From NCBI RefSeq assembly GCF_001005725.1, contig NZ_LBIC01000003.1, positions 62,001-126,000 on the forward strand: DNA of 64,000 bases, read 5' to 3'. The first letter of the stretch is position 1. Each line of letters starts with the position of its first letter. Under the pieces are notes generated by a model. That model was not told the origin of the DNA. It did no database searches and saw nothing but the letters and a program-made list of their open reading frames with translations. The translations under genes and the position numbers were made by a program. Source of the stretch: Sphingobium chungbukense. Lineage in GTDB: Bacteria; Pseudomonadota; Alphaproteobacteria; Sphingomonadales; Sphingomonadaceae. Positions 38,025 through 49,482 of this stretch are shown here, one piece after another.

Positions 38025-39289
38025 ATTTCCACACCCAGGGCGCTGGCGACGGTGAAGATGTCCTTGTCACCACGGCCGGAGAGATTGACGATGATGATCT
38101 GGTCCGCGTCGAGCGTGGGCGCGACCTTTTCCGCGCTGGCGACCGCATGGGCGGATTCGAGCGCGGGGATGATGCCTTCGAGCGCCGAGAGTTTCTGGAA
38201 GCTGGCCAGCGCCTCATCGTCGGTGATCGGCATATAGTCGACGCGGCCGATCTCGTGCAGCCAGCTATGCTCGGGGCCGATGCCGGGATAGTCGAGGCCA
38301 GCGGAGATGCTGTGCGCTTCGGTGATCTGGCCGTCCTCATCCTGAAGCAGATAGGTGCGGTTGCCGTGCAGGATGCCGGACTTGCCGCCCGCGAGGGAGG
38401 CGGCGTGCTTGCCAGCCAAACCTTCGCCCGCCGCTTCGACGCCGATCATCTTGACCTCGGCATCGTCGAGGAAGGGGTGGAACAGGCCGATGGCGTTGGA
38501 GCCGCCGCCGACCGGGGCGATCAGCATGTCGGGCAGGCGGCCTTCGATCTCCAGTATCTGCTCGCGCGCTTCCCGGCCGATGATCGACTGGAAATCACGG
38601 ACCAGTTCCGGATAGGGATGCGGGCCCGCCGCGGTGCCGATGATGTAGAAAGTGTCGTGGACGTTCGACACCCAATGGCGCAGGGCGTCGTTCATCGCGT
38701 CCTTGAGCGTCTGGGAGCCGGAGACGACCGGGATCACCTCCGCACCCAGCAGCTTCATGCGGAAGACGTTGGGCTTCTGCCGCTCCACGTCCTTCGCGCC
38801 CATGAAGATCTTGCATTCCATGCCGAACAGGGCGGCGACGGTCGCGGTGGCGACGCCATGCTGGCCGGCGCCGGTTTCGGCGATCACCTTCTTCTTGCCC
38901 ATGCGGCGGGCGAGCAGCGCCTGGCCGATGCAATTGTTGATCTTGTGTGCGCCGGTGTGGTTCAGTTCTTCGCGCTTCAGGTAGATTTTCGCGCCCCTTT
39001 TCTGACCATTTGGGCCCGGCGCGGCGTCGGCGCGCAGGGCTTCGGTCAGCCGCTCGGCATAGTAAAGCGGGTTGGGGCGGCCGACATAGGAGCGCAGCAA
39101 TTCAGTGAATTCGGCGTCGAAGGCCGGGTCCTGGCGGGCTTCCTTATAGACCTTCTCCAGCTCCAGGATGAGCGGCATCAGGGTTTCGGCGACATAGCGG
39201 CCGCCGAACGGGCCGAAATGGCCGGAAGCGTCGGGTTGCGAGCGCAGGCTGTTGGCCAAGGTGGTAGGCGGCGTTATGCTATCGGTCAT
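38021..39289 (-). CDS. trpB: Tryptophan synthase beta chain
   Basis: A 422-residue PLP enzyme that joins indole with serine. The PLP-binding Lys is in [19 protein letters not shown], the phosphate-binding loop is [14 protein letters not shown], and HTGAGQHG-type segment [18 protein letters not shown] follows. I prefer ATG 39289 ([15 protein letters not shown]); the upstream Met at 39310 adds an unlikely short extension. It is 81 bp after trpF and is translationally coupled to trpA. This is the canonical TrpB1 that pairs with TrpA. Confidence 0.96.
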   Translation of the reverse strand: MTDSITPPTTLANSLRSQPDASGHFGPFGGRYVAETLMPLILELEKVYKEARQDPAFDAEFTELLRSYVGRPNPLYYAERLTEALRADAAPGPNGQKRGAKIYLKREELNHTGAHKINNCIGQALLARRMGKKKVIAETGAGQHGVATATVAALFGMECKIFMGAKDVERQKPNVFRMKLLGAEVIPVVSGSQTLKDAMNDALRHWVSNVHDTFYIIGTAAGPHPYPELVRDFQSIIGREAREQILEIEGRLPDMLIAPVGGGSNAIGLFHPFLDDAEVKMIGVEAAGEGLAGKHAASLAGGKSGILHGNRTYLLQDEDGQITEAHSISAGLDYPGIGPEHSWLHEIGRVDYMPITDDEALASFQKLSALEGIIPALESAHAVASAEKVAPTLDADQIIIVNLSGRGDKDIFTVASALGVEI

Positions 39290-39370
39290 CGGATCAATCT
39301 CGTCAGGCAATATGGGTCACTTCTCAAGGGTAGGGAAGTGATCAACGCCATCGTGTGCTGCTGTGCTGCC

Positions 39371-40024
39371 TCATGAGGACGCCGCATTGCAGAAGGCCAT
39401 GATCTTGTCCACACTCTTGATGCCCGGCGCGCTTTCGACGCCGGAGGAAACATCGACCAGCGGAGCGCCGGTGATGCGGATGGCCTCGGCCACATTGTCG
39501 ATGCCAAGGCCGCCCGAGAGGCCCCAGGGCGTGGAAAGGGGTGCGCCGCGTAGCAGCGTCCAGTCGAAACGCAGGCCCATGCCGCCGGGAAGCGCCGCGC
39601 CTTCCGGGGTCTTGGCGTCGAAGAGGAGGAAGTCGGCGGCGCCATTATAGGCCTTGGCGGCGTCTATGTCGGCGCGGGTCTTGACGGAAATGGCTTTCCA
39701 GACCGGGATGGTGAAGCGCTGACGGATGGCGGCCGCGCGTTCGGGGCTTTCCTTGCCGTGCAGTTGGAGCGCGGTGAGGGCTTGGGTAGCCGAGAGTTCG
39801 GTCAGGATTTCATCGCTTGGATCGACGAGGACGGCGACACGCTCGATATGCGCAGGCACCGGCGCGGCGAGGGCGCGCAACTGGTCCGCTTCGACATGGC
39901 GCGGGCTTTTGGGGAAATGGACGAAGCCCAGATGCGTGGCGCCCCCGCGCATGGCGGCACCCACGGTGTCCGGCGTCGAAAGGCCGCAAATCTTGATGGC
40001 GAGTCGGGACGTCGATTGAAGCAT
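39371..40024 (-). CDS. trpF: Phosphoribosylanthranilate isomerase
   Basis: A 217-residue TIM-barrel enzyme for the third step of tryptophan synthesis. The general base Cys is in LAIKICGLSTPDTVGAAM, and FVHFPKSPRHVE, LQLHGKESPE and the C-terminal GGLGIDNVAEAI with DVSSGVESAPGIKS match TrpF. Start ATG 40024 (MLQSTSRLAIKICG) fits the family; a longer frame to 40090 overlaps the acyltransferase gene and is not needed. It starts 10 bp after the acyltransferase stop. Confidence 0.95.
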   Translation of the reverse strand: MLQSTSRLAIKICGLSTPDTVGAAMRGGATHLGFVHFPKSPRHVEADQLRALAAPVPAHIERVAVLVDPSDEILTELSATQALTALQLHGKESPERAAAIRQRFTIPVWKAISVKTRADIDAAKAYNGAADFLLFDAKTPEGAALPGGMGLRFDWTLLRGAPLSTPWGLSGGLGIDNVAEAIRITGAPLVDVSSGVESAPGIKSVDKIMAFCNAASS

Positions 40025-40034
40025 GGCGGGCGCT

Positions 40035-40904
40035 TTAGGCGGTTGGCGCGCTGAGGTCCATGTCGTGGAGCGCCAGCCATTGGTCGGCATGATCGATGCA
40101 GGCCTTGCCGAGGAAGACGTCGATCTGATCCAGGATCTGATCGTCGGTCAATGCCGCAGGGTCGAGCGGCGGGTGCCAGTGGACGCGGAAGTGCGGCCCC
40201 TGGGTGCGAACCATGTAGAAGGGAAGGAACGTTGCGCCGACCTTGCGCGCGAGGCGGAGCGCGACGGAAAGATTGCCCGATGGCGGCAGATCGCGGCCGA
40301 AGCGGGGGAACCAGACCTGCCGGTCGCGGCGCTCGTCCAGCAGGATGTAGAGGGTGGCGCGGTCTTTGGTCGTGAGATGCTTGAGGATGCCTCGGGCGGC
40401 ACCTTCGCCGGTGATCGCTTCGCCCATGTAGCTGGAGCGGGCGCGCTTGAGCATGGCGGCCTGATCCGGGTTTTCGGGCGGGTCGTAGATGCCGAGGCCG
40501 GGGCGATCGGTGGATGCCTTGATATGGGCGGCGAGCAGGTCCCAATTTCCCAGATGCACCGCCAGTGCGATCATCGGTCCAGGACCATCGAGAACTTGCC
40601 GATAGCCCTCCGCATCCTCCACCGTGACATGGCCGTTGTCGATCAGCCGGTCGATATTGGTCAGTTCCGCCATCGTGCGGCCGAGGTTGAGCCAGCGGCG
40701 GGTGAGCATCGCTTCTCGGGTGGGTTCGTCCAGATCGGGGCGGAGCAGGGCAAGATTGGCGCGGGCCCGCCGGTCGCGCAATTTCATGGTCTTGCGGGCG
40801 ACATTCGCCGATAGCCAGCCGCCCAGCCATGAGGCGAGGGATGCGGGAAGGATGCGGAGCAGGGTGAAGAGAAAGGGGTTGGAGAGCATCGCGCCTGCCG
40901 TCAT
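40035..40904 (-). CDS. Lipid A biosynthesis acyltransferase-type protein (LpxL/HtrB family)
   Basis: A 289-residue membrane-associated acyltransferase. The hydrophobic N-terminal anchor is FLFTLLRILPASLASWLGGW. The HxxxxD catalytic motif is in LAVHLGNWDLLAAHI, the substrate site includes LDERRDRQVWFPRFG, and RKVGATFLPFYMVRT follows. LpxL/LpxM enzymes add secondary acyl chains to lipid A. Sphingomonads generally make glycosphingolipids instead of lipopolysaccharide, so the real substrate here could be another lipid. It is the first gene of a six-gene block with trpF directly after it. Confidence 0.87.
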   Translation of the reverse strand: MTAGAMLSNPFLFTLLRILPASLASWLGGWLSANVARKTMKLRDRRARANLALLRPDLDEPTREAMLTRRWLNLGRTMAELTNIDRLIDNGHVTVEDAEGYRQVLDGPGPMIALAVHLGNWDLLAAHIKASTDRPGLGIYDPPENPDQAAMLKRARSSYMGEAITGEGAARGILKHLTTKDRATLYILLDERRDRQVWFPRFGRDLPPSGNLSVALRLARKVGATFLPFYMVRTQGPHFRVHWHPPLDPAALTDDQILDQIDVFLGKACIDHADQWLALHDMDLSAPTA

Positions 40905-40944
40905 ACAGCAGCGGGCGGGGCGGTAAAGGGCTTGGAAATTGGCG

Positions 40945-42053
40945 ATGATCTGGTTGTGGCTGGTCCTTCAGGCGCTGACGTTGCTGGGGGTGCTGAATTA
41001 TTGGCGGCATCTGCCGGTGGACCGGCAGGAGGAAGCACCCGAGGGCGTCGTCATGCTGTTGTCGGTGCGGGACGATTGGGACGGCGGGGCGGCGTTGATC
41101 GCCCGGATGAAGGCGCAGACGGCGCGATTCCGGCTGCTGATCGCAACCTCGGGCGAATGCGCGGCGGCAGAGGCTCTGGCCGCGCGCGAGGGGGAGTGGG
41201 CGCAGATCGTTCGTGCCGGGGTGGCCAGCGATGAAGGGCAGAAGGTCCATAAATTGCGGGCGGCGTTGCGGGCCTTGCGCGAAGGGGACCGCTATCTGGT
41301 GTTCGTGGACGCGGATATCGAGCCTCCGGCAAGGCTGGTTGGGCGATTGCTCTTTCCTCTGGTGCGAGGGAAGGCGGATATCGTGACCGGATATCGGTTG
41401 CTCCTGCCCGAGGCGAGCGCGATGGCCGCGCTGGTGGGGCGGTGGAGATGCAGCTTGCGACCCTGCCGCGGGCTGCGAGTGCGACGATGCCCTGGGGCGG
41501 TGCCATGGCGCTGACGCGGGAGGTGGCGGAGCGGCTGGATCTGGATGCGGCTCTGGCGGGGCGCTTGTCCGACGACATGGCGATGGGGCTGGCCGGATGG
41601 CGGGCGAAGCTGCGGTTGCGGCCCGTGCGGGACTTGCTGGTGGCTTCGCCGCTGGCGGGGCGCGGGGCGATGGCCTTCGGCGTGCGGCAGTATCGGCATA
41701 TCCTGACCAACAGTGCGGGCATGTGGAAGGTGGCTTGTGTTGTGGTGGGGGTGCAGGCGCTCGGTTGGGTCTGGGCCCTGGGCTGGGGTGGCTGGGTCGC
41801 TGTGGCCGTGGGTTATGGTGCGGCCGTGGGGCGGGCGCTGGTGCGGTGGCGGATTATCGCGGGCGTTGTGGAGCCGGGGCAGGCGCGGGCAGCACGGCGG
41901 TCGCTATGGTGGGATGTGCTGGCGCCCTTTGCGGTATGCTGGGCGCATTGGGGGATGCAACTGGTGGCGGCTGGATCGCGGCGGATCAGGTGGGGTGGGT
42001 TTGATTATTGGGTGAGGGGCGGGAAGGTCGTGCGGATGATGAAGGTGGAATAG
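40945..42053 (+). pseudogene. Family 2/GT21-like glycosyltransferase, broken by one-base frameshift
   Basis: Two frames together make a protein of about 370 residues. The first (40945-41439) has a membrane anchor, then RYLVFVDADIEPPARL with the DxD motif and VTGYRLLLPEA. The second (from about 41440 to 42053) continues with VEMQLATLPRAASATMPWGG, the catalytic Asp region LSDDMAMGL and two C-terminal hydrophobic segments (VVGVQALGWVWALGW). Adding one G to the GGGG run at 41436-41439 restores a single frame reading LVGAVEMQ. The fold resembles ceramide glucosyltransferase (GT21). It may be a true frameshift, a phase-variable tract or a sequencing error. Start is ATG 40945 or TTG 40939. Confidence 0.85.
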
Positions 42054-42150
42054 CGGATTTCGGCGGTTCGTCGTGCCAGAACGCCGGAGCGCTTGCATTC
42101 GCCCGGCATTTTTGTACGTGCGATGGCTCGACGCGACGCCGGGAGTAACC

Positions 42151-42642
42151 ATGAACATTGTGCGCTTGTGGCGACGCATGCCGCCACTGGTCGAAGATCA
42201 GGTCGATCTGCTTCGAAAGGAAATCCGGAGCATTCTCGATCGCGAGGGATGGGCGGTGTCGGAGGAGACGAGCCGTGAATGCTTTCTCTTCATCCTGTGG
42301 TCCGTGCATATCGGGTTGATGAATATGCGTCCTGGCCTGACGCGAAGCGTGCTGTTCTGGCTGCACAAGCGCAAGATCAGGGCATTGGCCATCGCTGGGG
42401 ACCGGCGTCTTTTTCCGCAATATGAGCGTCGTCTGATCGAGGCTTTGTACGTCGTCAAGAATGTCTATGTCGAGCGCACGGAGCAGGGATGGGCGCCGCC
42501 GCTGTCCCATCGATCCGCCCGGATGTTTCTCAACAATGCCGCGCCCGAAGCGCGGTCTGCGCCGGGCCGGTTGCTCGATGACGTTCTGTTGATCCTCCGG
42601 CGGCGCAGTTCGGCCTGTACCGCGACGCTTCTGGCTGGCTGA
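42151..42642 (+). CDS. Hypothetical protein, no recognised domain
   Basis: A 163-residue protein starting MNIVRLWRRMPPLVEDQVDLL. It is largely helical and rich in Arg, Leu and Glu, with segments RSVLFWLHKRKIRALAIAGD and LLDDVLLILRRRSSAC. There is one moderately hydrophobic stretch (CFLFILWSVHIGLMNM) but no clear signal peptide. Codon use is slightly less GC-biased than the flanking genes. An upstream frame back to 42073 has no conserved start. It may encode a small regulatory or toxin-like protein, but nothing in the sequence decides this. Confidence 0.5.
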   Translation: MNIVRLWRRMPPLVEDQVDLLRKEIRSILDREGWAVSEETSRECFLFILWSVHIGLMNMRPGLTRSVLFWLHKRKIRALAIAGDRRLFPQYERRLIEALYVVKNVYVERTEQGWAPPLSHRSARMFLNNAAPEARSAPGRLLDDVLLILRRRSSACTATLLAG

Positions 42643-42669
42643 CCGGCCTTTTTGCGGCGTCCTGTCGGG

Positions 42670-43013
42670 TCAGAAACCCGCGGGGAAGAGATGTTCGCCC
42701 TGTTCGTCCAGCCGCAGGACGACCTTGCCCGCCACAGCGCTGAGGGGGAGATCGCCATAAAGATGGGGGAAGAGGGCGCCGCCGCGTGACTCCTCCCATT
42801 TGATCGCGTCGCCGAAGGGGGCGAGGTCGACCATCACCATCACCAGATTGTCCTGTCCCGCGAAATGCCTGGCGGCGGTTTCAGCCGCCTGCTCGCGGGT
42901 CGACATGTGGATGTAGCCGTCGGCCAGATCGACGGGCGCGCCCTTGAACACGCCGTCGGTCTTGAGCTGGTCATACTGATCCTTGGTCAGGATCTTGTAG
43001 GCGAAGAGGTCGG

Positions 43014-43017
<4 letters not shown>
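42670..43017 (-). CDS. DUF952-family protein
   Basis: A 115-residue protein of the DUF952 family, recognised by DLFAYKILTKDQYDQL at the start, the central GAPVDLADGYIHMSTREQ with ADGYIHMS, and the C-terminal GDLPLSAVAGKVVLRL. Members may be related to ADP-ribosyltransferase-like folds; the biochemical role is not established. Its start overlaps the gyrA stop by four bases, so it is translationally coupled to gyrA. Confidence 0.85.
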
Positions 43018-45710
<2,693 letters not shown>

Positions 45711-45765
45711 ATCGATTCTCTTTTTTGGTGAGTGTATGTTGTCGACCATGCACTAGCGGAGCGAA

Positions 45766-45802
45766 ACAATATTGTCACCCCTCGCGCGCACGCGCGCACG
45801 CG
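45766..45802 (-). promoter_or_regulatory. Proposed gyrA promoter with alternating CG/CA tract
   Basis: On the minus strand TATTGT (45771-45766) can be a -10 element. The -35 position falls inside an alternating tract (45782-45802, CGCGCGCACGCGCGCACGCG on the plus strand) that has no conventional -35 hexamer. The arrangement would be sensitive to supercoiling. This is inference from position. Confidence 0.3.
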
Positions 45803-45985
45803 ACGAAAACGAACGGTATGGGCCATGAAGCGCATGATCGGTGCGCCAGATTGTTTCGTGTGATCCGTTCCTTGGGGCTGACAGGCGGTCAACTGGTGCA
45901 TATAGGCTGTTCAAACGTTATTCACGCGCCGCCCCCTAATCGGCGTTACACAAGGGCCGCCTGTCCCCAGGGCGCAGAGGAGAAG

Positions 45986-47266
45986 ATGAACATGCGTTTT
46001 GTTACACCCGTGGCGCTCGCGCTGACTCTCGCGCTGGCCGGCGGCGCCGTTTCGGCTCCGGCCTTCGCGGCCAAGAAGGAAGAGAAGAAGGGCAGCGCGC
46101 CCAAGCTGAACGTGTCGCCCGACGTGGTGAAGGCGCTCCAGACCGCGCAGCAGGCTGCCGAGAAGCAGGATTTCGCAGGCGCCAAGGCGGCGCTGGCGGA
46201 TGCCGACAGCAAGGCGAAGTCGAATGACGACAAATATCAGATCGGCGCGATCAAGCTGAACACCTCCATCACCAGCAAGGATGCGGCGATGCAGAGCGAG
46301 GCGCTGACCCAGATGCTGGACAGCGGCCTGACCCCGCCGGAACAGGCCGGCCAGTTCAACGCCGTGGCCGCCGACCAGGCGTTGCAGGCGAAGAATTACG
46401 ATCTGGCGATTACGCGCGCCAAGGCGGCGGCCGCCGCCGGTTACAAGGCCGAGGCGGTGAATGTGACGTTGGCCCAGGCCTATTTCGGCAAGGCGGGCAC
46501 GGCCAATCCCTCCGTCGAACCGCAGCGCAGCCTGAACCAGCAGGGGCTGGCCGCGCTGAAGGCCGCGGCGGACGCGACCAAGGCGGCGGGTGGACAGGTG
46601 CCGGCGCAATGGTATCAGATCGGCGTCAGCCGCGCCGCGACCGCCAAGCTGCCGGAAGTCACCGAATGGGCGAAGCAGGCCTATCAGGCGGCCCCCAATG
46701 GCGAAAACCTCCGGACGCTGGTCCGCCTGTTCCAGCAGGCCAATCCGAACATCTCCAACCGTGAAAATCTGGATGTGCTGCGCCTGATGGCGACCTCCGG
46801 CGGGTTGGTGCTGGCGCAGGATTATCTGGAATATGCCGAAATGGCGTCGAAGACCGGCATTTACGGCGAAGTGAAGTCCGCGATCGACGCGGGCCGCAGC
46901 AAAGGCGTGCTGAACGCCAGCCAGGGCGGCGACCTGTATCAGCCGGCCGTGGCGAAGATCGCGGGCGACAAGGGCTCGCTGGGTTCGGCGGAGGCTGACG
47001 CCAAGAAGGCCGCCAATGGCAAGATCGCGGCGGCGACGGCGGATGCCTATCTGGGCTATGGCGACTATGCCAAGGCGTCGGCGATGTTCGAACTCGCCAA
47101 GCAGAAGGGTGGTGTCGATGCCGATGAGATCAACACCCGCATGGGCATCGCCAAGGCGCTGGGTGGCGACAATGTATCGGCCAAGGCGGCGTTCCAGTCG
47201 GTGCAGGCCGGTTCGCGCAAGCAGATCGCCGACCTGTGGCTTGCCTATCTCGCCACCAAGGCCTGA
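45986..47266 (+). CDS. Exported repeat-rich protein, tandem paralogue 1
   Basis: A 426-residue protein with a Sec signal peptide (MNMRFVTPVALALTLALAGG...APAFAA, cleavage near residue 29) and a Lys-rich mature start. The rest is Ala-rich helical repeat of TPR-like appearance, for example YLGYGDYAKASAMFELAKQK near the C-terminus and YDLAITRAKAAAAAGYKAEA in the middle. It aligns along its length with the next gene (YAEMASKTGIYGEVKSAIDAGRSKGVL versus YAQLADKTGYSAETKAIIVAGRSAGKL; shortened here to motif ends). Start ATG 45986 has GAGGAGAAG upstream. Function unknown; periplasmic or outer-membrane location expected. Confidence 0.82.
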   Translation: MNMRFVTPVALALTLALAGGAVSAPAFAAKKEEKKGSAPKLNVSPDVVKALQTAQQAAEKQDFAGAKAALADADSKAKSNDDKYQIGAIKLNTSITSKDAAMQSEALTQMLDSGLTPPEQAGQFNAVAADQALQAKNYDLAITRAKAAAAAGYKAEAVNVTLAQAYFGKAGTANPSVEPQRSLNQQGLAALKAAADATKAAGGQVPAQWYQIGVSRAATAKLPEVTEWAKQAYQAAPNGENLRTLVRLFQQANPNISNRENLDVLRLMATSGGLVLAQDYLEYAEMASKTGIYGEVKSAIDAGRSKGVLNASQGGDLYQPAVAKIAGDKGSLGSAEADAKKAANGKIAAATADAYLGYGDYAKASAMFELAKQKGGVDADEINTRMGIAKALGGDNVSAKAAFQSVQAGSRKQIADLWLAYLATKA

Positions 47267-47372
47267 TTTTTCAGTTGGTTATGGCGCGCCGTCCATGGGG
47301 ATGGCGCGCCTTTTCCTGTTTTGAACATGATGACGCGCCGGTCCGCACCGGTCGACAAGGGGGATGGCTGAC

Positions 47373-48644
47373 ATGGCCATGATGCGACATTCAATTTTGA
47401 CCTGTGGCCTATTGGCGGGGGCGGCGCTGTTCGCTGCGACGCCGGCCTTTGCCAAGAAACCGGTCGCGGTGGGGCCGGCGATCGAGATGTCGGACGGTTT
47501 CCGCGCGGCGACGCAGGCGGCGGACAGTGCGATCAAGGCGGGTAATGTCGCGGCCGCGCAGTCGCAGATCTCCGGGCTGATGCCGGTCAGCGATTTCGAA
47601 AATTATGTGGCGGCCGGGCTCCGGTTCGAGCTGGCGGTGCTGAAGGTCGACCGGCAGGCGCAGCGGGTGGCGCTGAACGACATGTTCAAGACCGCCTCCG
47701 TGCCCAAGACGGACATGCCGCGTCTGCGCTATGTCGCGGGCTATCTGTCCTTCATCGTCGGCAATTATGACGACGCCAATGCCCAGCTCGATTACGCCAA
47801 GACGCTGGGTTACGACCCGATGGATGCGACCATGTTGCGCGCGGACATCGCACTGCGAAGGAACAAGGCGAAGGAGGCGCGCAGCTTCGTACAGGAGGCG
47901 CTGGCTCGGCAGCGGGCGGCGGGACAGCCGGTCCCGGCGGCCTGGTATGACCGGGCGATCTCCATGGCTTATCAGGCGGGGGACTGGAGCGAGGTCGGTG
48001 CGCTCTATCGCGAACGTTTGGGCCATTATGATTCGGCCGGAGAATGGCGGACGGCGCTCGCCAATTACCTGACGGCGCCGGGCATGGACGCCCAGGTGCA
48101 GCTCGACCTCTATCGCTTGCAGGCGGCCAATGGCGCCATGGCGAGCGAGCGCGATTACCAGGCCTATGCGCAATTGGCGGACAAGACGGGATATAGCGCC
48201 GAGACCAAGGCGATCATCGTGGCCGGACGCTCGGCGGGCAAGCTCACCCCGACACAGGCGGTCACGGCGGGTCTCATGAAGACCGCGACGCCCAAGGCGG
48301 TCAAGGAGATCGCTGGCCTGCCGGCTGCGGCGAAGAAGGCGGCATCGGCCAAGGATGGCTCTGCCGCGATGACGGTGGGGGATATCTATGTCTCGCTGGG
48401 GCAATATCCGCAGGCGGTCGAGCAATATCGGCTGGCTTTGGCCAAGGGCGGGGTCGACACGGCCAAGGGCAATGCGCGTCTGGGCGTGGCGCTGGCGCGT
48501 TCGGGCGATCTGGCCGGAGCCAAAGCGGCGCTGGGCCAGGTGACGACGGGCAACTGGGCGAATGTCGCGGGTTTCTGGTCGGTCTGGGTCGATCAGCAGA
48601 GCCGGAAGACGGCGTTCAAGCCGATTGCCGTGCCAGCGAGCTGA
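47373..48644 (+). CDS. Exported repeat-rich protein, tandem paralogue 2
   Basis: A protein of about 423 residues with a signal peptide (MMRHSILTCGLLAGAALFAA, cleavage near AFA-KK). TPR-like repeats are visible, for example DDANAQLDYAKTLGYDP and GQYPQAVEQYRLALAKGGVD, and the whole mature part is colinear with the preceding protein. Identity is low, so the duplication is old. Start ATG 47373 is preceded by AAGGGGG at a good distance; ATG 47364 and 47379 are alternatives. The gap from paralogue 1 is about 106 bp, so both may be one transcription unit. Function unknown. Confidence 0.8.
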   Translation: MAMMRHSILTCGLLAGAALFAATPAFAKKPVAVGPAIEMSDGFRAATQAADSAIKAGNVAAAQSQISGLMPVSDFENYVAAGLRFELAVLKVDRQAQRVALNDMFKTASVPKTDMPRLRYVAGYLSFIVGNYDDANAQLDYAKTLGYDPMDATMLRADIALRRNKAKEARSFVQEALARQRAAGQPVPAAWYDRAISMAYQAGDWSEVGALYRERLGHYDSAGEWRTALANYLTAPGMDAQVQLDLYRLQAANGAMASERDYQAYAQLADKTGYSAETKAIIVAGRSAGKLTPTQAVTAGLMKTATPKAVKEIAGLPAAAKKAASAKDGSAAMTVGDIYVSLGQYPQAVEQYRLALAKGGVDTAKGNARLGVALARSGDLAGAKAALGQVTTGNWANVAGFWSVWVDQQSRKTAFKPIAVPAS

Positions 48645-48690
48645 AGGCAAGGCATGCCAATGGTCCTGGAGGGCCTTGGGCGATTTTTCG

Positions 48691-48760
48691 TCACGTCAGC
48701 GAAAGCCGGTATCTCAGGAGATGACATGCGATCCTGAGGCTCCGGCCTCCGTTGGCGTGA
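48691..48760. repeat. REP-like inverted pair
   Basis: Two arms of about 29 nt, beginning TCACGTCAGCG and ending CGTTGGCGTGA, are inverted copies that match in roughly 22 of 29 positions, around a 12-bp spacer. The inner part (AAGCCGGTATCTCAGGA) resembles common sphingomonad REP elements. It lies between convergent genes and may act as a terminator. Confidence 0.6.
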
Positions 48761-48805
48761 TTGATCGCACGCCAACGTTCGACTGATCCAGCCTTGGCGT
48801 CATTT

Positions 48806-49279
48806 TCAGACCGGAAGCGGCACGCCCGGCAGGCTTTTTGACGTGCGGATCGTCAGGGATGTCTTCACGCTCACCACATTGGGCGCGGGGGTCAGTTTCG
48901 ATGTCAGGAATTGCTGGAAGCTCTGAAGATCCTTCGCCACGACCTTCAGGATGAAGTCGATTTCGCCGTTCAGCATGTAGCATTCCCGGACTTCGGGCAG
49001 GGTGGCGATATGATCCTCGAACGCCTTGAGGTCGGCTTCGGCCTGGCTTTTCAGGCTGACCATGGCGAAGACCGTGATGGTATATCCCAGCATCGAGGGG
49101 TTCACGACGGCGTGATAGGAATTGATGGCGCCGCTTTCCTCCAACGCGCGGACACGACGCAGGCAGGGAGGAGCGGTCAGCCCCACCTTTCGGGCCAACT
49201 CCACATTGGTCATCCTGCCGTCGCCCTGCAATTCACCCAGGATCTGGAGGTCGATATCGTCGATATTAGGGCCGGCCAT
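48806..49279 (-). CDS. Lrp/AsnC-family transcriptional regulator
   Basis: A 157-residue Lrp-type regulator. The N-terminal helix-turn-helix is DLQILGELQGDGRMTNVELA followed by RKVGLTAPPCLRRVRALEES, and the C-terminal RAM (ligand-binding) domain includes VREC YMLNGEIDFILKVVA as two segments. These proteins bind amino acids and control amino-acid transport or metabolism, and often regulate the divergent gene; here the neighbour upstream is a sensor kinase gene, 203 bp away. The effector cannot be inferred. Confidence 0.94.
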   Translation of the reverse strand: MAGPNIDDIDLQILGELQGDGRMTNVELARKVGLTAPPCLRRVRALEESGAINSYHAVVNPSMLGYTITVFAMVSLKSQAEADLKAFEDHIATLPEVRECYMLNGEIDFILKVVAKDLQSFQQFLTSKLTPAPNVVSVKTSLTIRTSKSLPGVPLPV

Positions 49280-49482
49280 TATTCCGCTTATTTCCTTGCC
49301 TGTTAATATGGCGTTACCATAATAATATTTCAGGACAATGCAATTGTCCCACTATGCGACGTTCAGATAAGAACCCGTTCGCGCCCCTTCCCCTTTGGGC
49401 CGGGAAGCATTATCCCTGTGTAACGATCCCTTCGGCGAATGGTTTTTCAGCGCTGCGCCGGGGGCCAATATGGGGAATATGG

